Source of the DNA: an uncultured Aliiroseovarius sp.
GTDB lineage: Bacteria > Pseudomonadota > Alphaproteobacteria > Rhodobacterales > Rhodobacteraceae
NCBI GenBank assembly: GCA_938023895.1
Contig: CALJDH010000102.1
Coordinates: forward strand, 1 to 6,988
Direction: 5' to 3'
Length of the DNA stretch: 6,988 bases
Shown piece by piece: positions 1 through 5,489 of this stretch; within the stretch, counting starts at the first letter, position 1, and the number at the start of each line of letters is the position of its first letter. Below the pieces are notes generated by a model, which ran no database searches, was not told where the DNA came from, and saw only the letters and a list, made by a program, of their open reading frames with translations. The position numbers and the translations under genes were made by a program.

Positions 1-506
1 AGCAGCTTGAAATCCGCATGGGTCAACGCCGTTTCTTCGCCGTCATCGCTCACAAGAACCTGTCGGTCGACATCCAATGACAAATGTGCAAATCGGACAG
101 TCTTCCCGGCAAAGTCACCTGAAACTGTTTCAATCTGCGGGGCACGACGCAATACTGCCTTGATCCGAGCCAGCAGTTCGCGCGGGTTGAACGGTTTCGC
201 GATATAGTCGTCTGCGCCGATCTCCAGCCCGACGATCCGATCCGTTTCCTCTCCCAACGCCGTCAGCATGATGATTGGGATGCTTTTCTCAGAGGCCAGT
301 CGCTGGCAGACAGAAAGCCCGCTTTCGCCAGGCATCATGACGTCAAGCACCATCAAGTCGAAATGCCCCTTGGCCAATTTCGCATCCATATCCTGTGCAT
401 CCTTGGCAGAAGTGGCGCGCAGACCGTTTTTTTCCAGAAAGCGGGTTACGCTGTCCCGGATCTGCTGGTGATCGTCGACGACGAGGATATGCGGTGGGTT
501 CGTCAT
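1..506 (-). CDS. OmpR-family two-component response regulator (C-terminus beyond left edge)
   Basis: Reading the minus strand from ATG at 506-504 gives 168 codons that run off the window. Residues 1-120 form a complete receiver domain. The acidic pocket is D11/D12 (ILVVDDH), the phospho-acceptor is D55 (LMVLDVMMPGE), the switch Thr is T82 (IIMLTALGEE) and the conserved Lys is K104 (DDYIAKPFNPREL). After a linker, residues from about 138 begin a winged-helix output domain, with the family's DLxxR-like LSLDVDRQVLV stretch and LTHADFKLL. The protein is therefore OmpR/PhoB type, about two-thirds present. It should be a phosphorylation-controlled transcription factor. Its kinase is not in the window and probably lies to the left. 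It is divergent from the copper genes and shares their upstream region, so control of them is a reasonable inference, not shown. The ribosome binding site is weak (AGAAAG just upstream). Which signal it answers to cannot be told from sequence. Confidence 0.93.
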   Translation of the reverse strand, partial: MTNPPHILVVDDHQQIRDSVTRFLEKNGLRATSAKDAQDMDAKLAKGHFDLMVLDVMMPGESGLSVCQRLASEKSIPIIMLTALGEETDRIVGLEIGADDYIAKPFNPRELLARIKAVLRRAPQIETVSGDFAGKTVRFAHLSLDVDRQVLVSDDGEETALTHADFKL

Positions 507-550
507 GGTTTCTTTCTAAGCCATCTATTTGGGGGCGGTCAGACCCATTT

Positions 551-600
551 TTGTCACCGATTGTATCAAGCTCTGGGCATTGCGACAGACGGTTACAATC
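551..600. promoter_or_regulatory. Candidate divergent promoter/operator region with inverted repeat
   Basis: GATTGTA (559-565) and TACAATC (594-600) form a perfect 7-bp inverted repeat, 28 bases apart. Each arm contains a TACAAT hexamer pointing outwards. Plus-strand 594-599 faces the EF-hand gene, and minus-strand 565-560 faces the response-regulator gene, where it is preceded by TG one base upstream (extended -10). Neither has a recognisable -35 at 16-18 bases, which would suit activator-dependent promoters. TTGTCA at 551-556 matches half of the E. coli CusR-type box. Promoter and operator assignments are inferences; only the symmetry is seen directly. Implied leaders would be roughly 45 bases for the regulator and 70 for the EF-hand gene. 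The rest of 507-674 shows no gene. Confidence 0.4.
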
Positions 601-662
601 CGATAGATGCGCGCCCTTCCGTTTCGATTTCTTATGCCGATATGTCTGAGAACACGAAACAC

Positions 663-669
663 GGAGAGG
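663..669 (+). promoter_or_regulatory. Ribosome binding site deciding the EF-hand gene start
   Basis: GGAGAGG lies five bases before ATG 675. A clean signal peptide begins at that ATG. This rules out the much longer in-frame extension back to 363, which would run across the regulator gene and the intergenic region. Confidence 0.85.
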
Positions 670-674
670 CTACG

Positions 675-1331
675 ATGTTCAATATTGTCAAAACCACACT
701 TGTACTTGCACTGATCACCAGCACGGCTGGCGTGGCCTATGCCGACGCCGGTCATCACGACGCGGATAAGCCAGGTGCAGGGCAAACCATGCCGCAGAAC
801 CCGGCTGCCAAGGGTACGGAAATGGGGGCGACTGGCATGATGGGCCAAGCGGGCATGATGGGTGGCAACCATCATGAAATGATGCGGGGCATGATGAAAA
901 TGATGATGCAGATGCATGGTGGGATGATGGGCGCTGGTATGCATCAGATGGGCGCCAAAGGAATGATGAGCGGCACCGAGCAGTTGGGTATGATGGATGA
1001 GGACATGATGTCTCTTATGCGTAGGTCGATGATGGGCCGCACTAACGCGGATAGTGACGGTGTCCTTTCGGGCGACGAGGTAAACGGGCAACTGCAGTCG
1101 ATGCATGCAGATGCCGACACGGACGGCGACGGTGTCTTGTCACTTGAGGAATTCGAAATTCTGCACACCGAAATCACCCGGTCGACGATGGTCGACCGTT
1201 TTCAACATCTCGACAATGATGGGGATGGCATGGTGACGACGGGTGAAATGACCGCCCCTGCCGACCGTATGGACATGCGCCCGTCGCCCCAAGGAACGAT
1301 GGGTGACAATTTGGGAACTCAGAATAACTGA
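675..1331 (+). CDS. Secreted Met-rich protein with three EF-hands, probable periplasmic copper/calcium binder
   Basis: The product is 218 aa. Residues 1-23 are a Sec signal peptide (MFNIVK, hydrophobic core, AYA|DA cleavage at 23/24), with no lipobox Cys. Residues 50-120 are a low-complexity Met/Gly/His block holding 26 Met, mostly as MM pairs, plus several His (H66, H67, H81, H90). Such MxxM/MM arrays are known Cu(I)/Ag(I) ligands in exported copper proteins. Three 12-residue EF-hand loops follow: N124-E135 (NADSDGVLSGDE), D148-E159 (DTDGDGVLSLEE) and D180-E191 (DNDGDGMVTTGE). All end in the Glu needed for Ca2+; the first begins with Asn. The mature protein has no Cys. I infer a periplasmic copper buffer, perhaps folded or gated by calcium; no enzyme motif is seen. 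It is the first gene after the divergent intergenic region and is separated from the next by hairpins, so it may be expressed at a different level. I do not recognise a named family for the whole protein. Confidence 0.88.
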   Translation: MFNIVKTTLVLALITSTAGVAYADAGHHDADKPGAGQTMPQNPAAKGTEMGATGMMGQAGMMGGNHHEMMRGMMKMMMQMHGGMMGAGMHQMGAKGMMSGTEQLGMMDEDMMSLMRRSMMGRTNADSDGVLSGDEVNGQLQSMHADADTDGDGVLSLEEFEILHTEITRSTMVDRFQHLDNDGDGMVTTGEMTAPADRMDMRPSPQGTMGDNLGTQNN

Positions 1332-1339
1332 GTTCCCAA
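1311..1339 (+). terminator. 12-bp perfect hairpin over the EF-hand gene stop codon
   Basis: TTGGGAACTCAG (1311-1322), an AATAA loop (1323-1327) and CTGAGTTCCCAA (1328-1339) form a perfect stem that contains the TGA stop at 1329-1331. No U-run follows, so it is not a classical intrinsic terminator. It could stop exonucleases and raise the dose of the first gene's message, or attenuate transcription into the downstream genes. The structure is seen; the role is inferred. Confidence 0.5.
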
Positions 1340-1341
1340 TC

Positions 1342-1365
1342 GGGCGCACTCAGATGGGTGCGTCC
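1342..1365 (+). repeat. Second hairpin in the 1332-1432 gap
   Basis: GGGCGCAC (1342-1349) pairs with GTGCGTCC (1358-1365) as an 8-bp stem with one G-U pair and an 8-base loop. It lies between the two stronger hairpins. Its loop region carries ACTCAGA (1348-1354), a repeat of part of the first hairpin's left arm (1317-1323), which gives an alternative pairing. Moderate stability; function unknown. Confidence 0.4.
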
Positions 1366-1370
1366 AAGTT

Positions 1371-1407
1371 CCCGACCGGCATTGAATTACCCCCGAGGCC
1401 GGTCGGG
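1371..1407 (+). repeat. Third, GC-rich hairpin just upstream of the DUF302 ribosome binding site
   Basis: CCCGACCGGC (1371-1380) and GCCGGTCGGG (1398-1407) are a perfect 10-bp inverted repeat around a 17-base loop. It ends 12 bases before the AAGGAGA ribosome binding site (1420-1426). No U-run follows. It could be a transcription pause or terminator element, a protector of the downstream transcript's 5' end, or a protein-binding dyad at the DNA level. Confidence 0.45.
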
Positions 1408-1432
1408 GCGGAAATCCACAAGGAGAACCATC

Positions 1433-1819
1433 ATGAGCTATACCTATGACCGCCTGCTTGCCGGAGTCGCAATCGATGACGCCGACATGCGGGTTCGCCA
1501 TGCCCTGAGTGAAAAGGGGTTCGGCGTGTTGACCGAGATCGATGTCAAAGACACCATGAAAAAGAAGATCGACGTGGATATGGACGCCTATCGGATCCTG
1601 GGCGCGTGCAACCCCAACATGGCGCATCAGGCGATCGGGCTGGAGCCGCGTATCGGTGCCATGCTGCCCTGCAACGTCATCCTGCGCCAAGTCGAGGGCG
1701 GCACGGAAGTCAGTGCCGTCGACCCGGTCGCCTCCATGTCCGCGGTTAAGAACAGCTCTTTGCAAGACGTAGCCGGGCAAGTTCGCGACATGCTGCGCTT
1801 GGCGATTGATGTGGCCTGA
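1433..1819 (+). CDS. DUF302 family protein
   Basis: The product is 128 aa, a usual length for a single DUF302 domain filling the whole protein. Family hallmarks are clear: KGFGVLTEIDVKDTMKKK (28-45), the ILGACNPNMAHQAI core (55-68) and EPRIGAMLPCNVIL (71-84). The two Cys, C59 and C80, sit in the conserved ACNP and LPCNV motifs. No signal peptide or membrane segment is seen, so it should be cytoplasmic. The biochemical function of DUF302 is not established. Its members often occur beside sulfur, redox or metal genes, so metal or thiol-linked binding is only a guess. The start is ATG 1433, preceded by AAGGAGA (1420-1426) six bases upstream; an earlier in-frame ATG at 1358 lies in the hairpin region and lacks such a site. 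Its stop is immersed in the ribosome binding site of the rhodanese gene, which suggests coupled translation. Confidence 0.9.
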   Translation: MSYTYDRLLAGVAIDDADMRVRHALSEKGFGVLTEIDVKDTMKKKIDVDMDAYRILGACNPNMAHQAIGLEPRIGAMLPCNVILRQVEGGTEVSAVDPVASMSAVKNSSLQDVAGQVRDMLRLAIDVA

Positions 1820-1825
1820 GGAGGT
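1818..1825 (+). promoter_or_regulatory. Ribosome binding site overlapping the DUF302 stop and serving a TTG start
   Basis: GAGGAGGT overlaps the last two bases of the DUF302 stop codon (1817-1819) and lies six to seven bases before TTG 1832. It is among the strongest Shine-Dalgarno matches in the window. It decides the start of the rhodanese gene despite the absence of an ATG. Confidence 0.85.
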
Positions 1826-1831
1826 ACTATC

Positions 1832-2302
1832 TTGAGAATTGACCGTCGCCAAACGCTGGTTCTATTGGCAGCTTTTCCCACGCAGTTAGTGGCAACCTCG
1901 GCACTAGGGCAAACTGGGGAGATCTGGTCCGCAGCCGATGCCTTTGAGGCACTGACGAAGGACCGGATCAGACTTCTTGATATTCGATCGCCAGAGGAAT
2001 GGAGCGAAACGGGTGTCGCAGAACTGGCTTGGCCGGTCAGCCTGCATGACGAACGTTTTCCTGAACGCCTGTTCAAGGCACACGAGTTGGCAGATGGCCG
2101 CCCCGTCGCCATGATCTGCGCAACCGGGGGACGAAGCGGCGCCGTGATGCGTAACCTTCGCCGTTTGCGGTATGAAGGTTTCATTGATGTTTCCGAAGGC
2201 ATGCTTGGATCGCGGGCTGGGACCGGATGGATAAAGGCGGGCCTGCCAGTTGTCAGCGCGCAGGTGGCAATCGCCGCTCTGCCTGACGTTCTGAAGTCGT
2301 AG
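1832..2302 (+). CDS. Exported single-domain rhodanese-like protein (TTG start)
   Basis: The product is 156 aa. The N-terminus (DRRQTLVLLAAF, to ALG|Q near residue 26) looks like a signal peptide with a twin-Arg; it could be Tat- or Sec-type. The mature part is one rhodanese domain. It has the family's LLDIRSPEEW (48-57), the active-site loop CATGGRS (96-102) with the catalytic C96 intact in the C-x-x-G-x-R-S pattern, and VSEGMLG (120-126) near the end. Rhodaneses carry sulfane sulfur on the Cys as a persulfide. Periplasmic placement next to a multicopper oxidase suggests thiol or sulfane chemistry with copper, but the true donor and acceptor are unknown. TTG at 1832 is chosen because the strong GAGGAGGT site sits before it and the signal peptide starts there. 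It is 12 bases after the DUF302 stop and 15 before the oxidase ATG, so it is co-transcribed with both. Confidence 0.87.
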   Translation: MRIDRRQTLVLLAAFPTQLVATSALGQTGEIWSAADAFEALTKDRIRLLDIRSPEEWSETGVAELAWPVSLHDERFPERLFKAHELADGRPVAMICATGGRSGAVMRNLRRLRYEGFIDVSEGMLGSRAGTGWIKAGLPVVSAQVAIAALPDVLKS

Positions 2303-2317
2303 TCGAAAGGGCAATTG

Positions 2318-3769
2318 ATGAAACGCCGAACACTTCTTGGTGGACTTGCAGCCAGCACTTTTTTCTCGGGCACAGCGCCCGTGTCATGGGCTCTAGCAAC
2401 GCCGAGACGTCTTACCATGCCACCACTCTTGGACGCCATGACATCTGGACGGGTCCGACTAGAGGCGCAAAAGGGGGGGACCACCTTTTCAGGTCCGTCC
2501 AGCGCTGACACTTGGGGCTTCAACCAACCGTTTCTGGGTCCAACCCTTCGAATGAAGACTGGTCAATCCACATTGACCGAAGTCAGAAACTCCCTGGATG
2601 AGCCGATTTCGGTTCACTGGCACGGGCTCCTGATCCCCGGTGAGGTCGATGGTGGTCCCCACCAGCCAATCGCGCCGGGCGCAACCTGGCGGCCAGAATT
2701 GCCTTTGAGCCAACAGGCGGCAACCGCTTGGTACCATTCTCACGTTCACGGCGCGACCGCCCGGCAGGTGCAAATGGGTTTGGCTGGCGTGCTTCAGATT
2801 GACGACGGCCAGGATGATGCGCGCGGGTTGCCATCGGAATATGGTGTTGATGACATAACTTTGGTTTTGCAGGACCGCCGTTTTACCCGTCGAGGTCAAA
2901 TTGACCTGTCGCTGTCCATGCCCGAGAGCATGATGGGGTTTCTTGGCGACACGATCCTGGTGAATGGTCAAGTCGGTGCAACCGCTGTGGTTCCCAAAGG
3001 GATGGTTCGACTGAGACTGCTGAACGGTTCCAACGCGCGCATCTATACGCTCGCCTTATCAGACAGACGCCCGCTTTATCTGCTGGCCACAGACAGCGGC
3101 TATCTAGACCAACCGATCAGCTTGAAAAAACTGCGCCTCTCACCCGGCGAGCGCGCCGAGGTGCTTGTCGATTTCTCGGATGGGCGCGACGTGACGCTTA
3201 CCTCGGACCACAATCCCAATACCGGCATGATGGGCGGCATGATGGGAGGTATGCGCCAGCAATCCGGGCAATTCTCTGTTCTGCCATTTTCCGTTGACCC
3301 TGCCCTCCCCGCAAGGATCACGCAATTGCCATCAGACCTAGGCGGCAGCCGCCCCAATGGTGATGCAACAAACGCGAAATGGAGGCGCCTGTCTCTGGAC
3401 ATGCCCATGGGCATGGGGATGATGTTTGGTCGCTCTGACAGGCGCTTTTCAATCAACGGGGATGCATATGACTTAGAGAAGATCAATTTCCATGTACCAC
3501 GGGGATCTCTTGAGCGCTGGACGGTCAGCGCAGATATGATGATGCACCCATTTCATGTGCATGGCGTCAAATTTCAGGTCTTATCCGAAAATGGCCGTAC
3601 GCCCCAGCGTCACAACACAGGTTGGAAAGACACCGTTCTGATCGACGGATCGGCCGATCTTCTGATCCGGTTCGACCAGCTTGCCCAAGCCGACGCACCC
3701 TTCATGTACCACTGCCACATCCTCGAACATGAAGACAGCGGGATGATGGGGCAGTTCACAGTAGGCTGA
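2318..3769 (+). CDS. CueO-like multicopper oxidase, Tat-exported, Met-rich
   Basis: The product is 483 aa. The N-terminus MKRRTLLGGLAASTFF fits a Tat signal, as expected for an oxidase loaded with copper before export. All four copper-ligand motifs are present: HWHG (100-103), WYHSHVHG (138-145), HPFHVHG (410-416) and HCHILEHEDSGMM (465-477). The last gives the type 1 Cys C466, His H471 and axial Met M476; H410 is the other type 1 His. Three cupredoxin domains are expected. Two Met-rich stretches, TGMMGGMMGGM (302-312) and MPMGMGMM (362-369), resemble the Met-rich insert of CueO that passes Cu(I) to the type 1 site. The likely reaction is periplasmic Cu(I) oxidation coupled to reduction of O2 to water. 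ATG 2318 is preferred over TTG 2315 because the AAAGG site (2306-2310) is then seven bases away and the signal peptide is unchanged. It follows the rhodanese gene by 15 bases. Confidence 0.95.
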   Translation: MKRRTLLGGLAASTFFSGTAPVSWALATPRRLTMPPLLDAMTSGRVRLEAQKGGTTFSGPSSADTWGFNQPFLGPTLRMKTGQSTLTEVRNSLDEPISVHWHGLLIPGEVDGGPHQPIAPGATWRPELPLSQQAATAWYHSHVHGATARQVQMGLAGVLQIDDGQDDARGLPSEYGVDDITLVLQDRRFTRRGQIDLSLSMPESMMGFLGDTILVNGQVGATAVVPKGMVRLRLLNGSNARIYTLALSDRRPLYLLATDSGYLDQPISLKKLRLSPGERAEVLVDFSDGRDVTLTSDHNPNTGMMGGMMGGMRQQSGQFSVLPFSVDPALPARITQLPSDLGGSRPNGDATNAKWRRLSLDMPMGMGMMFGRSDRRFSINGDAYDLEKINFHVPRGSLERWTVSADMMMHPFHVHGVKFQVLSENGRTPQRHNTGWKDTVLIDGSADLLIRFDQLAQADAPFMYHCHILEHEDSGMMGQFTVG

Positions 3770-3820
3770 TCCGCCACGTTTTGAGGGGAATGGGTCATAC
3801 ATGAAAGCAGGAAACCCGAG

Positions 3821-4519
3821 ATGCAAGAAAGGAGCATGATCAGAAAAATTCCTACTGCCCTGGTGCTGCTTGGTGCTGCGGGCCTGATTGGATTTTGGGT
3901 GTGGTGGGCTCCGGACTGGGCGCAAGTGAACGCGGAAAACGTCAGGCAATGGGTGGAGGAGTTGGGCCTTTTCGGCCCCTTCGCGATCATTGCACTTATG
4001 GCCATAGCCGTCGTGGCAAGCCCTATTCCAAGTGCGCCAATTGCCCTGGCCGCCGGGGCTGCATTCGGGCATGTCACCGGCACGCTCTATGTGGCCATCG
4101 GGGCTGAAGTTGGCGCTCTGATTGCTTTTATGATTGCCCGCCTCCTGGGCAGGCAGGCTGTTGAAAGAATGCTTGGTCCGCGTGTCGGAGCAGGCCTTCT
4201 TGGTTCGCAAAATGCTTTGACGCTTGCGATTTTCGTCAGCCGCCTTCTGCCATTCGTGTCCTTTGATGCAATGAGCTACGCCGCCGGCCTAAGTCGCCTC
4301 CACCTGTGGCGTTTTCTCCTCGCAACATTGGCCGGAATTCTGCCCGCAAGCTTCGCATTGGCCCATCTGGGGGACGGAGCCCTGTCGGGTCAATTGGGCC
4401 CATCAACCTGGGTGGCCATAGGTCTTGGCCTATTGACCGCTGCACCAATTCTTTTTGTGGCGATGCGTCACAAGCCGGACGTTGTTCCCTTTGCCTCTCA
4501 ATCGAAAGCTCCGAAATGA
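3821..4519 (+). CDS. TVP38/TMEM64 family (VTT/DedA-like) inner-membrane protein
   Basis: The product is 232 aa. Hydrophobic segments lie at about 10-30, 52-66, 72-108 (re-entrant plus transmembrane region), 132-146, 150-185 and 196-214. Family marks are the Pro-rich [19 protein letters not shown] (65-83), the G-rich segment into ARLLGR (106-111), and [17 protein letters not shown] (140-156) with the conserved Arg-x-x-Pro (R141, P144). Relatives of the VTT/DedA group are inner-membrane proteins tied to lipid scrambling, membrane homeostasis or ion-coupled transport; the substrate of this member is unknown. The start at ATG 3821 has AGGA eight bases upstream. ATG 3836 is a possible alternative, but its AAGGAG lies only one base away. 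It begins 51 bases after the oxidase gene and overlaps lgt by four bases (ATGA), so the two are probably translated together. A link between membrane lipid upkeep and copper stress is inference. Confidence 0.88.
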   Translation: MQERSMIRKIPTALVLLGAAGLIGFWVWWAPDWAQVNAENVRQWVEELGLFGPFAIIALMAIAVVASPIPSAPIALAAGAAFGHVTGTLYVAIGAEVGALIAFMIARLLGRQAVERMLGPRVGAGLLGSQNALTLAIFVSRLLPFVSFDAMSYAAGLSRLHLWRFLLATLAGILPASFALAHLGDGALSGQLGPSTWVAIGLGLLTAAPILFVAMRHKPDVVPFASQSKAPK

Positions 4520-5439
4520 CCCTTGCCGCCCTCGCCTTCCCCGAGATATCGCCAGAAATCTTCTCGATTGAAATCGGGACGATATCCTTTGCCCTCAGGT
4601 GGTACGCGCTTGCCTATATCGCAGGATTGCTTCTGGGGTGGCGACTATGCGCTCGGTTGATCCGTCAGGTTGAGTATTGGCCGGGTCACACACCGCCTTT
4701 GACATCGCAACAGCTGGAACAGTTGCTGAACTGGATTGTTCTCGGCGTAATTCTGGGTGGGCGGCTTGGTTTCGTGCTGTTCTATCAACCCGAATATTAC
4801 TTGGCGCGACCATTGGAGATCCTCATGGTATGGCAAGGCGGAATGTCCTTCCATGGCGGTTTCCTGGGTGTCTCTGTTACCGCACTGGTATTTGCAAGGC
4901 GCAATCGATTGCGCGTTCTTGGTTTGGCCGACCTTCTGGCGCTTTCAGCCCCAATTGGTCTGTTTTTGGGTCGGCTTGCGAATTTCATTAACGCCGAACT
5001 GTGGGGGCGCCCAACATCCCTCCCGTGGGGCGTGATTTTTCCGGGCGAAGCCGCCCAGTCCTGCGCCGTGGTCATAGGGGTGTGCGCGCGCCACCCGTCA
5101 CAGGTTTATGAAGCCGTGCTGGAAGGGCTGGTACTAGGGGCGGTCCTGCTAATCCTTGCCTTGCGGCGCGGATGGTTGCGTAGCCCAGGAGCCTTGACCG
5201 GAGTTTTCCTTGCAGGCTATGGCCTATCCCGCTTTTTGGTCGAGTTCGTCCGCCAACCTGACCTGCAATTTGTAACGGATACAAATCCGGTCGGTCATGC
5301 GCTGCATTTTTTTAATGGGGGGCTGACCATGGGACAACTCCTCTCCACACCCATGATTTTCGTCGGTGTCGCCTTGATCTGGTGGGCGCGCGCTGGACGG
5401 ATCAGTCGGAAACCGAAGAAACATGCCGAAGTGGGTTGA
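4516..5439 (+). CDS. lgt: Prolipoprotein diacylglyceryl transferase
   Basis: The product is 307 aa, normal length for Lgt. This inner-membrane enzyme moves diacylglycerol from phosphatidylglycerol to the lipobox Cys of prolipoproteins. Visible motifs are RWYALAYI (28-35), [10 protein letters not shown] (81-90), [13 protein letters not shown] (106-118) with the family His (H113), the signature [14 protein letters not shown] (152-165) with R153, N156 and E161, RHPSQVYEA (192-200), and [14 protein letters not shown] (236-249) with the Arg/Glu pair R239/E243. Everything needed for activity appears intact. It starts at ATG 4516, overlapping the VTT stop as ATGA with only a weak GAAAG upstream, so translation is probably coupled. 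Longer in-frame starts would lie inside the VTT gene. Its place among copper genes is unusual for a housekeeping enzyme, and it may be a second, accessory copy. No lipobox protein is seen in the window. Whether the genome has another lgt cannot be seen here. Confidence 0.94.
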   Translation: MTLAALAFPEISPEIFSIEIGTISFALRWYALAYIAGLLLGWRLCARLIRQVEYWPGHTPPLTSQQLEQLLNWIVLGVILGGRLGFVLFYQPEYYLARPLEILMVWQGGMSFHGGFLGVSVTALVFARRNRLRVLGLADLLALSAPIGLFLGRLANFINAELWGRPTSLPWGVIFPGEAAQSCAVVIGVCARHPSQVYEAVLEGLVLGAVLLILALRRGWLRSPGALTGVFLAGYGLSRFLVEFVRQPDLQFVTDTNPVGHALHFFNGGLTMGQLLSTPMIFVGVALIWWARAGRISRKPKKHAEVG

Positions 5440-5452
5440 TCCTACCCCCACT
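5430..5452 (+). repeat. Weak hairpin around the lgt stop codon
   Basis: AGTGGG (5430-5435) can pair with CCCACT (5447-5452) around an 11-base loop that includes the TGA stop (5437-5439). There is no U-run after it. It is probably too weak to end transcription and may be chance. The gap 5440-5489 holds no recognisable promoter, so the ATPase gene is most simply read with lgt. Confidence 0.2.
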
Positions 5453-5489
5453 GGAATCCCCACGCTTGACGCATAGATTGGAGAAAACG

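Noticed and set aside
363..674. In-frame upstream extension of the EF-hand gene to ATG 363
   Set aside because: It would overlap the response-regulator gene on the other strand and read through the promoter region. The signal peptide and GGAGAGG site place the start at 675.
525..1106. His-rich minus-strand open frame of 193 codons opposite the EF-hand gene
   Set aside because: The His runs are simply the reverse complement of repeated ATG codons in the Met-rich block. No ribosome binding site or family resemblance.
1627..2523. Long minus-strand open frame of 298 codons antisense to DUF302, rhodanese and the oxidase start
   Set aside because: It is Arg/Ser/Pro-rich with no recognisable domain, and lies opposite three well-supported genes with clear motifs and ribosome binding sites. 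It is a shadow of GC-rich coding DNA.
4306..4515. In-frame upstream extension of lgt to ATG 4306
   Set aside because: The extra 70 residues lie inside the VTT gene in another frame and do not resemble Lgt. The ATGA start at 4516 gives normal family length.
5440..5489. Possible MerR-type (CueR/HmrR) promoter before the ATPase
   Set aside because: TTGACG occurs at 5466-5471, but there is no -10 at a suitable spacing before the start codon and no clear CueR dyad, so it is not listed as a promoter.
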